This document shows positions 39,016 through 50,676 of a stretch of DNA of 64,000 nucleotides, in pieces (position 1 is the first letter of the stretch; the number at the start of each line of letters is the position of its first letter). The stretch is from Rusavskia elegans (taxonomy: Eukaryota; Ascomycota; Lecanoromycetes; Teloschistales; Teloschistaceae). The DNA is taken from contig SAUG01000120.1 in NCBI GenBank assembly GCA_011316305.1, positions 124,001-188,000 on the forward strand, in the 5' to 3' direction. The position numbers were made by a program, and so were the translations under genes. The notes under the pieces were generated by a model that saw only the letters and a list, made by a program, of their open reading frames with translations, ran no database searches and was not told the origin of the DNA.

Positions 39016-40857
39016 TCAAGGAGCCCGTCGCTTGAACAATACCTTGACGTTGGGATCGGGGAAACACGCATCTGCAAATACCATGTTCTTCGGCCTTGTC
39101 AACTCGGCGCCCCTCTCAGTTGGCCCACCCTTTTCTGCGTCCTCGAATCGGACCTCGTACTGCAAAAGCAGAAGTGCAAGGATGATTTTGCTCTCGTTGC
39201 TTGCAAAGAAACGACCTGGGCACGCAAATCTTCCATGTCCAAATGTCATGCTTTCTAGTCCAGTCGTCACGAATTGGTGTGACTGTGCTGATCCTCCAGG
39301 GGCGGTCCGCATGCGATGGAAACGGAAGCCGTCAAACATCGCGGGCGACTCGTACACTGATTCCGACGATGAGATTGGTCCTGCGGCTACAGCGATGTAG
39401 CTATCCTTGGCTAGTGTGTAAGGTGGACACGACGACGGGATAGTGTACGATGTCTGGATTTTGCGATTGAATGACACTGCAAACTTTAGCAGAGCTATCC
39501 AAAGCCATGGCATGATGAAGTGCATCGCAACATACGAGCACTGGGCGGGTTCAGCCGCTGAGACTCCTTCATGAACGAATCCATCTTGGAGAGTTTGGTC
39601 AACGTGGTCTTCTTCCACTGGTGGTCCGTCTCCGTCAAGACCTCTTCTACTTCAGCACGCAGTTCAGGCCCATACTCATCCCATCGGGCAGCTAAATCAT
39701 AGATGACGTTGGTGAGATGATTGGTTGTCGTGTGAATCGCGGCAAAGCTCATTCCTAGTTGACGATCCACAATCCTCTCGGGCCTCGCGTCCGCGCCTTC
39801 TGATGCGTCTTGCAGCCACTGTATCATATCATTCGGCTTCTTGGCTTTCCAATCTGCTGTTGCTGCTGCTTGTTGGCGACGACGAAGTATCTCCGGTGTC
39901 AGAAGTTTTCTGGCGTTCCGATGATGCCGTCGTATGCGCCACATGTATGGAGAAAAGAGTGCTACAACAGGCCGGATAGCCGCCGGAACGACCTTGAGGA
40001 TCCCGCTCCCAAGAAATATGCACCTCGCAAAGTCGATGGACGTCTCCAGCCAAAGAGCGTTGCGACCTAATTCTTTGCCAACGAATATTCTTGCTGAAGT
40101 TCGACCGACTATCTGAAGAAACGTAGAGTGTACAGTGACGGGAGTCCAATCTACGCTTACGTCAGTGATATCGGAGCCTCTGGGACAGAATTCCAACCTT
40201 CACAGGCGGGCATTTCTCGAGCAAATCCATATACTGATTCATCAACAAGTGGTCCAATGTGGTTCCCAAGGTTCTGTGTCAATTGGCCTCTGGTGACATC
40301 CCACACGATATGGCCGAACAGATGTATCTGCAGGGTGGTGTAAGATCCCAGGAAGTACTATCTTCCCACTCAGTGTTTGTTTGATAGACCCTCAAGTGGC
40401 GGATGGAGCACCTACGTCTGCAACGGCATGGGACGAGCTCATTGTCGTCTCGGGAAGACTCTTCAATTCGTTCACGTATTTGGTAGGCAGAACCAAAAGA
40501 TTCTGATTCACTGTAGGGATCTGGAAGATGGTATCGGTGTACTATAAAATATTCGCCTCAGCTTACCAATAGCAGCAGGCTTCCTAAACCGACCTTGCGA
40601 TAGCCCTCGTGGATCATATCCACGCCCTGGGTGATATATCGGAGGCGGGCCCGCCAGATGGGCAGGATTATGGCCGCGCCCTTGCCCATGACAGGCAAAT
40701 TTTGACGATCATGATTGATGAAGCTCTTAGCGGATGAAGCCAAGTACCATAAGAATGGCAACGCAAACATCAATATCACTTGCTCGAGGATCGAAGTCTG
40801 AGAGAAGAGGAGCCATAATTCTCTAGCAATACTCGTGGAATTTACAAGCAGCCCCAT
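39016..40857 (-). CDS. Cytochrome P450 monooxygenase 2
   Basis: Five exons: 40857-40594, 40541-40416, 40327-40198, 40150-39536 and 39476-39016. Introns are 47-88 nt and all phases agree, giving 531 aa. An N-terminal hydrophobic anchor (about residues 25-45) is followed by EGYRK-YTDTIFQIPTVNQN and DWTPVTVHSTFLQIVGRTSARIF. The I-helix reads FAAIHTTT; the usual acidic residue before Thr is His, as in many fungal P450s of the group that includes ent-kaurene oxidases. ExxR (KESQR) and the haem loop FGHGRFACPG with Cys464 follow. It is not closely similar to P450-1 and so should perform a separate oxidation. It is transcribed away from the PKS gene across a 1.65-kb shared promoter region. Confidence 0.92.
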
Positions 40858-41376
40858 AATGTTCAGGATATGGGCAGTGATTCTGGCACTTCCAAAGGGA
40901 AGAGGATGAAAGAGTAGTCATGGAATGGGGGTTGGGTTGCACCGACTCACTGATGTCAGTAAAGTAACAGATGTCGGAGTTCACGGACGTGTTGATAAGG
41001 ATGATATGCTAGGAGATTGTGTTAGCGCGTTGATAGCAGCTTGTCAACGTGGACGGTAGGTCCGAAACTATCAAAGTCGCATGGCTGGTCTTTATGCCCG
41101 ATGAGCTGCTGTGCGAGCGCATTAGGGCGGTGGGACTTCAGCTGCTGTTGGGCCAGCATGACAAGCCGGATGTGATGCAAGACCTTGGAAGAGATGTTGA
41201 TCGCCAACAAAGTACCGCTCAAGCGGATATAATTCATTCGTCATCGATCTCATACTTGCAGCCAGCTCCCGAAAGGATTGGAGAAGATGAAGCTAAAGGC
41301 ACAACCGAGAAGCCTACAGCCGAAGTTTGATCGCCAGGGCCCACTGGGATCGATATGACGCTAAACTCAAATCACA

Positions 41377-41498
41377 CCTAAGTGCGAACCAGGAATCGGT
41401 TGGATCTACCTACGCTAGGCGCTTGCTTCCGGAAGATTAAGATCGGAAGTGAGCGCCTAGCTTCGATCCCCCGCTAACCGATTCGTACTTACCTTAGG
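41377..41498. repeat. Imperfect long inverted repeat (hairpin)
   Basis: Arms run inward from CCTAAG/CTTAGG through GAATCGGTT/AACCGATTC and GCTAGGCGCT/AGCGCCTAGC to CTTCCG/CGGAAG around a roughly 15-nt loop. MITE-like. Confidence 0.65.
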
Positions 41499-41605
41499 CG
41501 AGTGCACAGTGATTATGTGTAATAACGAGTGTGTATTCGATAATGATCGAGAGCTATGTGCACGAAGGAAGATGGAGTATTTGCCAAGCTCAAGGCTAGC
41601 CCTAC
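41498..41605 (+). repeat. Dispersed repeat, copy B
   Basis: Begins GCGAGTGCACAGTGAT at the edge of the hairpin and ends AGGCTAGCCCTA. Resembles 19015-19118 along its length. Confidence 0.5.
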
Positions 41606-41660
41606 GGCGCTAGCCTATTACGGTTATCATACGGCCGTCGCGGTGTATCAAATCTTCCCG

Positions 41661-41693
41661 ACTCGACCTCTCGACCTCTCGACCTCTCGACCC
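41661..41693 (+). repeat. Short tandem repeat of CTCGACCT
   Basis: Three to four adjacent CTCGACCT units. Confidence 0.85.
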
Positions 41694-42511
41694 CCCGAGC
41701 TCACGACCTCCACCCTCGTCCTTCCCCAACAACCACACCTCAACTACTACCTCAGCTCCCTCCCGCATCCCCACTCCCACCTTGGATGCGCTGACCTCAT
41801 ACCGTGCCGTGCTTCGCGAATAACAGTTGCCCGCTGATGTCCCACACCAGAACTTGCCTCATATTGTGCAAGTAAGTTGATACCATGGCTTGATGACGTT
41901 GCTTACGATTCTATGAATCCCACGAGCCATGATGATTCCGTGATGTCATATTGTTTCCGCCCCCAATGCCACCTTTGTACCTGGCCAAGCCCCAGATCCT
42001 ATCGGCTTACTGCTGTTCCTCCATGCTCAACATGCAGCCTGGGTTACATCTTCCAGCTATCAGAGCTTTCAGACGCGTCTCACCGCCTCTTTTCGGAGCT
42101 AGGCTTTGCAGTAAGCTGATACACTTGGAGATTAGCGAACTCTTGACGGCTTTGGGTAATACACTGACTGCTCACTGCCTTATACCCGTAGCCAAGGCTT
42201 CCATGTAACATTGTATCGTGGTTAGATCCTCCATACTTTCAATCGATTCCAATCCGAAGTATTTACCATAAGGAAGCAGCAGGTAATGTCTCATATTTAT
42301 TTCTGAGGAACTGCCTCGATCTTTCCTTTCTCTCCATGTAGACTTGTATCATACCTGTCTAGACATCTCTTAATAACGGTGAACGAACTTCAACATTCTT
42401 GTTCATGATCTTAAAGATTCATCCATCATATCAGTCTCCCATACACCAGATTTGTTTTGATATACCCTGTCTTTCAGCACTTGTACATAGATTCTGTCTT
42501 AGATCCACACA

Positions 42512-45500
42512 ATGCCTGGTTTCCCATCCACTACCAAGGTCTTTGGAAAAGATCCCAATCCCTCAGAATGCCCGGAGCCTATTGCCATTGTCGGAATGGG
42601 TTCGTTGTTTATTCTTGTGACCCTCTCAGTCTCATCCGCAAAGAACTTATTACCACCCCCTGCATGATATGAGCTCCTAATACCCAGATACTCTTGCTGA
42701 CATTAGTCAATTAGCATGCAGATGGCCCGGAGATGCATCGAACACATCGAAACTGTGGGACCTGCTTGAACAGAAACGTTCGGGCTACACCCAATTCGAT
42801 GACAACAAACTCCATCTCGATGGTTTCTACCATCCCAATCAACATCGCCCGGGTAGCATCTATACCAAGGGTGGTTACTTCCTCAAGGAAGACCCTAAGC
42901 TGTTTGACCACAGCTTCTTTGGCATCACCCCTGTCGAAGCAATGACAATGGATCCGGCTCAGCGTAAGCTGCTTGAAGTTACCTATGAGGCCTTTGAGAA
43001 CGCCGGTGAGTCTTGGGAGAACTTCTCTGGCTCAAACACCGGCGTCTTCGTTGGCAACTTCAACTACGATCATCAGTTGGCGCAGGTCAGAGATGCTGAT
43101 CATCCACTTCCGTATGTGACGACCGGTGGCGGAATCACTATTCTCAGTAATCGTCTCAATTATGTCTTCAATCTTCACGGGCCTAGGTACGTTGCTCCTA
43201 ATGCTAGGTGAGGGGTCAACTCTGACAAACATTCAGCATGACATTGGACACTGCGTGCTCGTCCTCCATGTACGCATTGCATCTCGCCGTATCCTCGATC
43301 AGATCGGGAGAGTGCAAATCAGCTATTGTCGGAGGTAGCAATCTTGTGCTCGGGCCAGAAGCACAGCTCTTCACCACCAAGCTGGGTGCAATCTCACCCA
43401 CGTCCACGTGCCATACGTTCGACGCGTCTGCTGATGGCTACGCACGCGCTGATGGCTTCGGCGTTCTCTACGTAAAGAAGCTTTCCGACGCTCTTGCAAA
43501 TGGAGATCCCATCCGCTCTGTCATCCGAACGACCTCCATCAATGCTAATGGTCGCACTGGAGGCATTTCCCACCCGAGCCCAGAAGGTCAGGAGGCCGTC
43601 ATGAGACGCGCCTATGAGGCTGCTGGCGGTCTTGACCCTGAGCTTACCGGCTACTTCGAATGCCACGGTACCGGTACCGCCGTTGGTGACCCCTTGGAAG
43701 TATCTGCCGTGGGCAAACTCTTTTCATCTGGTCGACACCAAGAGCCCTTACTCATCGGATCTATCAAGCCAAATCTTGGACATTCGGAGTCCTCGAGTGG
43801 TCTGGCTGGAGTCATGAAAGCTGTCCTGGCAATTGAACACGGCCAGATCCCTGCCACCATCGGTCTTGTCAATCCCAACCCGAACATCGACTTTGAGGGT
43901 GCTAAGGTGAAGGTTGTGACGGAAACAACTCCATGGCCTGCGTCGAAGCCTATCAAGCGTGCTAGCATCAACTCCTTCGGTTACGGAGGCGCCAATGCCC
44001 ACGCTATCATCGAGTCCATTGACTCCTTTGTACCTGGGTACAAGGCCCATGCCAGTCGATCATCGAGCAAGTCTTCAAGCACGATCTCCAGCAGACCATC
44101 AAGTAGACTGGGCAGCAGCCCTACCAGTGCAATTTCGACACCGCCGGAGACCGCTACTGACTCGGGAGTGACGTCCGTGAAGGGATACCCTGACAAGGCA
44201 GAACGCGGTCATCACGTCGAATGTGCCATCAGCAAGCTCAACGAGCAGAACTCGGTGACGGCTGTGTCCTCGCAGGCTGGCGTGGCCATCACTTCCTGGG
44301 GTGACGACGGCGCCTTGTCTCTGCGACAGGCTTCCAACACTCGCAGACTGGTCCTTCTTCCCTTCTCTGGGCATGACGATCATTCGTTGAAAGCCAACAT
44401 TGCTGTCATTTCCGAAGTCGCCGACCAATATGATCCTGCCGACCTCGCCTATACTCTAAGCGCCAGAAGATCGAAGTTCTTCCAGCGTGCGTTTGCTATT
44501 GGCGAGCCGGAATCCCTAGCCTCGGCACTTGATGAGTCTCAGATGACCTTTGGAAAGAGTTCTGCCTCCGTACAAAAAGTTGGGTACATCTTCACCGGTC
44601 AAGGCGCACAATGGGCGGGTATGGGAGCAGAATTGTTCTCCGAGTTCGAGCTCTACAGACAGTCCATCAGATCTCTCGACAGGATCCTCAGCAAATTGCC
44701 AGATCCCCCGACCTGGAACTTGGAAGCTGCTCTACTTGAGCCAGCCGCCACCAGCAGGATTCAGGAGCCTGAATTCTCCCAGCCTCTATGCACTGCTCTC
44801 CAAATAGGTATAGTCGACCTGCTGTCATCATGGCAGATCAAGCCTGTGGCGACTGTTGGCCACTCCTCTGGAGAGATTGGCGCTGCCTATGCTGCAGGAA
44901 CCCACACGGCAGAGGAAGCGATTATCATGGCGTACTACCGGGGCAAAGTCCTTGCAACGCACACAACTCCAGGTCGCATGATGGCCGTCGGTTTAGGACC
45001 CGAGGAGGTAATTTCCTACCTTGCAAAGCCAAAAGGAAAGGTCGTCATCGCCGCTGTCAACTCACCAGGCAGTGTCACCCTCTCCGGTGACGAAGAGGCG
45101 GTCCAGGAGTTGAAGATGATTTTCGACGAGCAAAAGATTTTCGCAAGGCTTCTGCAAACCGGTGGCAAAGCATACCATTCTCATCATATGGCCCCGTTGG
45201 GCGAGACCTATGAAGGCCTCACCAAGACCGCTCTGAAGGCCTTGTCTGGTGACATCGCCAAGGGTACCCGACAGGAAGCTGCCGTATGGGTGTCTTCAGT
45301 CGATCCCTCTATACTTCAGACTACGGAGACCCTTACTCCAGCTTACTGGCGCAAGAACTTGGAGTCCGCAGTACTTTTCAGCCCTGCCGTGGAAACACTC
45401 GCCAAAGACAAGAATCTTGACCTTGACCAATTTGTTGAAATCGGTCCGCATTCAGCTCTTGCAGCGCCGCTCCGCCAGATCCGCGCTGAGTTAGACACCA

Positions 45501-48500
45501 AGGACAAGGTTAAGCTGGCACCCTGTCTCCCCAGCATCATCCGTGGCGAAGACGGATTCAAGAACTTGCTTTCACTTGCCGGCAATCTCTTCGTTCGCAA
45601 TGTCAAAGTCGATCTCGCGGCAGTGAATTCGACCGAGACCCCTGCCAAAGGAGCTGTGGGCACTCATAGCGGCAAGATCATCGCCGACCTTCCCAATTAC
45701 CAGTTCCACTATGGTACGCCAGTGTACTATGAGAGTCGTCTCAACAAAGAGTGGCGTCTTCGAAAGCATCTTCGTCATGATATCCTTGGAGCCAAACAGG
45801 CTGGTGGTGCAAAGGGAAGACCCGCATGGCGCAACATGCTCCGTCTGAAGGATGTGCCATGGTTGGACGATCACAAACTTTTGCCAGATCCAATCTTCCC
45901 AGCAGCTGGCTATCTAGCAATGGCCGTTGAAGCTATCTCGCAACATCATCATGACGAAGACGGAGCTCCACAGATCAAGGGCTTCTCCTTCCGCAGTGTT
46001 GCCATCAATTCGACTCTTGCGGTCCCTGATGACGAGTTTGGTGTCGAGACTATTCTGAACCTGCAGGCAACAACATTGACGAACTCGAAAGCTTCCGAGA
46101 AATGGCATGAGTTTAAGATCAGCTCGCTGCAGAACGACGTCTGGACCGAACATTGTCAAGGGATGATCTGCACTGAAACAGAGGCTCGTCGTCAAGATTC
46201 CGACTTCTTCGTTGATCCCAAGTCCAAGCCTGTAGATTCCGCTGCGTGGTACAAGAAATTTGCTGAAGTTGGTCTCGGCTATGGTCCTTCCTTCCAAGGC
46301 TTGAGCGACATCAAAGCACGAGACGGCCTGAACCGGACTACTGCTAATGTTGCACTTCACTCAACCAAAGACACGGTGAAATATGGTGAGTCCCCATACG
46401 CGATCCACCCTGCCACCATCGATCTTTGCCTCCAGCTTGCTTTGATGGCTTGTCATGCTGGTCAGATAGAGAACGTGAACAAGGCGTTCGTGCCTGTGGT
46501 TGCGGATGAAATGTCTCTCTGGATCCCCAGCGAAGAGGACAACGCCGCCGATTTCGGCTACGGCCAGGCATCAGGAGAACTTCGAGGCCTTCGTGGGGCA
46601 TATGCCTCAACTGAGCTGTACGGCAAGTCCGGTCAAACCCTGATGAGCATCCGCCAGCTACGCTGCGTAGCTTACGATGGTACATCTTCGGAGGATTCCG
46701 AAGCTGTTGCGCGTGCTCGCAACCCCTACCTTCGCCTGGTCTGGAAGCCAGACGTCGACTCCTTGACAAATGAGGAAGCCCGAGTGCTCTTCCCCCCTAC
46801 CACCGACATCGAGGTTTTGGCACCGACTTTCGACAAGTTCGATCGACTCTCAGCGTGTATCCTGGTACAGATATTCCAGGGCCACTCCCATCTGTTCACT
46901 CAAGACCACCCAGAGCATCTGGACAGATTCCTCAACTGGGTGCGCAGATGTTACGCTAGAGCACAGAAAGGTGATATGCCTCATGGAAAGACCGCTCTCC
47001 GTTACACACCGGCTCAACGCAAGGCTGCTATCGAGCAGCTATCCAATGAGCTGGGCACGATTGTTGAGGCGCAACTAATCAAACGCATCTATGACGCTCT
47101 ACCGCAAATCTTTTCCGGAGAGACCAGTGGCCTACACGTCGCTCTGCAAGACAGCCTCCTGACCGAGCTCTACGTCTCCGGTATTGGGATTTCCGGTGGA
47201 TACCCGCAACTTCTGAGGACGATCGACTTGATCGCCCACAAGAATCCTGCAATGAAGGTGCTTGAGATCGGTGCTGGGACAGGAGGTGCGACACGTCTCA
47301 TCATGGACACTTTGGAGGGACGGTCTCAATTCAAACGCTACGGTAGCTATTGCTTCACCGATGTGGGAACTTCGTTTTTATCCCAAGCCCAAGAGGAATT
47401 CGCAGAATGTGCAAATGTCGACTATAAGCCATTGGATATCGAGCGAGATCCATTGGAGCAGGACTTCGAGCCAGAGTACGACGTGATCGTTGCCTCCCAG
47501 GTGCTGCATGCTACCACCACGATTGCGGAGACGGTGCAGCATGCGCGAAGCCTCCTGAAGCCGGGCGGGAAGTTGGTCCTATTGGAAATTACCAATGTTC
47601 ACCTTGGCACTGGTCTTGTCTTGGGTACTTTCCCCGATTACTGGAACGGTGTGGGTGATGGCCGTGTCGACAGCCCGCTCCTTACCAAGGAGATGTGGCA
47701 ATCAGTCCTGTCTCAGAATGGATTCGGTGGCATCGATATCCTCCTTGATGATCACGAGGAATCTGTTTCGATGGCCTCGGTCATTGTCGCAACGGCTGTT
47801 GGGCCAACGACCCTCCAATCAATGATTCAAGCTCCCGAACCAAGCCTTGTATTGGCTCATGGAAACGTCCGACCATCTTTTAGCTACACGCTCGAAGAAT
47901 CTGCACTTGAGAAGGGACTCAACGTTACGCACTGCTCTATCCGTGACTCGGCAAACATCAAGGAGAATTCCAGAATCATCATCCTCGCTGATCTTCTCGA
48001 CAGCTACCTGACGACGATGAACGCAGATGACCTCGCGTCCCTGCGCCGACTCTTCAGCAAGGCTTCTTCACTTGTCTGGGTTACTGCAGGTGGTCTGATT
48101 GAGGGTGAAAAGCCCGAGAACGCATTGATCGTTGGCATGATGAGAGCCATCATTACGGAGATGCCGCAGACCAAGATCATGACCGTGGATCTGGAAGCAG
48201 GCTATGATCAGCTGAGCCAAAAAATAGCGAACACCATCTTGTCCAAGGAATTTGCTCTACAACAAGTGAACGAGCAATCCAAAGCCGTCGATGCCGAATA
48301 TACGTACAAAGATGGTCTTCTTCACAGCAGCCGACTGGTCCCAGATACCACTTTGAACCAGAGATTCTTGCAATCAGAAGGCACTTTGAAGGATACGAAG
48401 ACAGTCACCCTTCATGGTCAGGCTCCTCTGGGCATCAGCTTCGATCAGGCAGGTCTCCTAAGCTCTCTGCACTTCAAAGAGGATAAGAGCTTTTCGGCCC

Positions 48501-50676
48501 CTTTGCTTGATGATCAGATTGATGTCGAGGTTCGAGCAGTTGGCCTCAACACTAAAGTGAGTAATCGCAAATCCACTGGCCCTTGATCAAATATTAATTG
48601 AAGTCACTAACAATTCTCAATGTGTAGGACCTTGCCGTCGCCCTCGGCCGATTTGACTGGAACAGACACAGCACTGAATGCTCCGGTATCGTCAGTCGAG
48701 TTGGCAAAGACGTTACCAACGTCAAGGCCGGTGATGCAGTCTTCGGTGCTGCCCCTGGAAACTTCGGAAACTATGTGCGAGTACCTGGACGGTCAATGCA
48801 GAAGATGAACGCCTCCGACAAATTTGAGGATGTTGCATCCATGCCAGTCGTCTTCATGACTGCTATCTATGCTTTTAATCATCTGGCCCATCTCCAGAAA
48901 GGTGAGACTGTCCTCATTCAGTCTGCCACTGGAGGGTTGGGTATGGCTGCCATGCGTCTCGCGAAGCACATCGGTGCCGAAATATATGCCACCGTTGGTA
49001 CGAAAGAGAAGACGCAAATCTTGATGAAGGAATTCGGCATTGCTGAAGATCACATCTTTAATTCTCGCGAGTTGTCCACCCCCTCAAGGATCCTAGCGGC
49101 CACCAATGGCAATGGCATCGATGTCATCCTCTGCTCAGCGGCGGGAGAGGCAATGCACGAGAGCTGGAGGGCGATTGCACCCATGGGTCGTTTCATCGAA
49201 GTCGGACGTACAGATATCCTCGAACACGGCAAGCTCGGCCTTGAAGTCTTCAAACGCAACGCTACCTTCTCTTCGTTCGATCTCGGCTTGATGAACGTGC
49301 AGAAGCCGGCCTTCGTGGCAAGCCTCATGGCCGAACTCGGTGATCTCTACCGCCAGGGGGTCATCCGACCCATCGACCATATCACCAGCTTCGACATCTC
49401 CCAGCTGGAGAAAGCAATGATGCACTTCGCCAAAGGCATCCATCTCGGCAAGATCGTCGTCACCTTCCAAGATCCCCAAGCAGAACTCAAGGTCCGTCCA
49501 ATACCCAAACAAGTCACTTTCGACCCCAACGCAGCCTACCTCCTTGCCGGCTGCCTAGGCGGTCTCGGCCGAAGCATCAGCATGTGGATGGCTTCCCGCG
49601 GCGCAAAAAACCTCATCTACCTCTCTCGCTCTGGAAACGCCAACGCCGGCTCCAGCGAGATGCTCTCCGACCTGCGCACTGCCGGCGTCTCCACCCAAGT
49701 CGTCAAATGCGACATCACCTCCTCCTCGTCCGTCACATCCGCCGTCTCGCAGATCAACCTACCCATCAGAGGCGTCATCCAAGCCGCCATGGTCGTCAGC
49801 GATTCCACCTTCGAGAACCTAACCTACGACTCCTTCAAAGCCGTCACGGACCCGAAAGTCAAGGGGACCATCAACTTACATAAAGCCACCCTGAACCAAC
49901 CCCTTGAATTTTTCACCATGACATCCTCCATAGTCACCATGATCGGCACCGCCAGCCAAGGAAGCTACTGCGCCGGCAACGCCTTCCAAGACGCATTCGC
50001 CCGGCACCGCCACTCCCTCGGCCTCCCCGCCCAAGCTTTCGCACTAGGCATGATCCTCGAAGTAGGTTTCGTCTCGCACCTCCCCGAAGTCCAGAAATCA
50101 CTCATGCGCAACGGCGTCTACGGAACCGGCGAAAAAGAATTCCTCAAGATCTTCGAAGCTTCTTTCTCACAACAATCTACAAACGCCAACCCTGACAGTA
50201 ACAGATGGGGAATTGAAGATAAGGGCGCTTCAAGCCATCTCCTGACAGGGCTGGAACCAATCAAACTAGATGAGCTGTACAAAAACGGGCACGCGGCTGA
50301 CTTCACCTGGCACACCGACGCGCGCTTCTCCCTCCTTCTACAATCCATCCGCGATCTTTCTGCCTCCACTTTCAAATCCTCATCCAGCAGCGACTCCATA
50401 ACCGAAACGCTCAAATCCGCCTCCGGGCCGGATTTTCGCCGCATCGTGACAGGGGCTATACTAGAGCGCTTGGGGAAGTTATTGTTCACCCCGAGCGAAG
50501 AAATGGATCCCAGCAAAGCGGTGAGCGAGTATGGGATGGATAGCATGATCGCGGCGGAATTGAGGAATTGGTTCGTCAAGAGTTTTGGTACGGATGTGAC
50601 GTTTTTGGAATTGTTGAATCCGAGTACAAAGATCTCGGATTTGGTGGAGAAGGTTGCAGGTGTGTGGAAGATGTGA
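42512..50676 (+). CDS. Highly reducing polyketide synthase (KS-AT-DH-CMeT-ER-KR-ACP)
   Basis: Four exons: 42512-42599, 42715-43186, 43237-48556 and 48628-50676. Introns are 115, 50 and 71 nt and phases agree, giving 2642 aa. KS (about residues 24-450) has Cys194 in DTACSSS, His330 in ECHGTGT and His369 in NLGHSE. AT has GQGAQWAGMG and Ser729 in GHSSG. DH has His1065 in DHKLLPDPIFP and Asp1248 in HPATIDLCLQ. The C-methyltransferase has an intact SAM motif LEIGAGTGGATR (about 1528). ER has QSATGGLGMAAM (about 2058-2069), KR has AGCLGGLGRS and the S..Y..AGN set (Tyr2407), and the ACP attaches its arm at Ser2599 in YGMDSM. There is no thioesterase, condensation or reductase domain at the end, so the chain leaves by pyrone formation or a separate enzyme. 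An active ER and CMeT predict reduced, methyl-branched segments. It is the core enzyme of the surrounding cluster. Confidence 0.96.

Larger units (their letters stand above)
40858..42511. promoter_or_regulatory. Divergent promoter region of P450-2 and the PKS, interrupted by repeats
   Basis: 1654 bp without a gene. Contains an imperfect hairpin (41377-41498), an adjoining dispersed repeat and a short tandem repeat, suggesting an old transposon insertion in the shared control region. Confidence 0.55.

Noticed and set aside
42512..50676. Hybrid PKS-NRPS
   Set aside because: The protein ends just after the ACP, and no condensation or adenylation motif is present.
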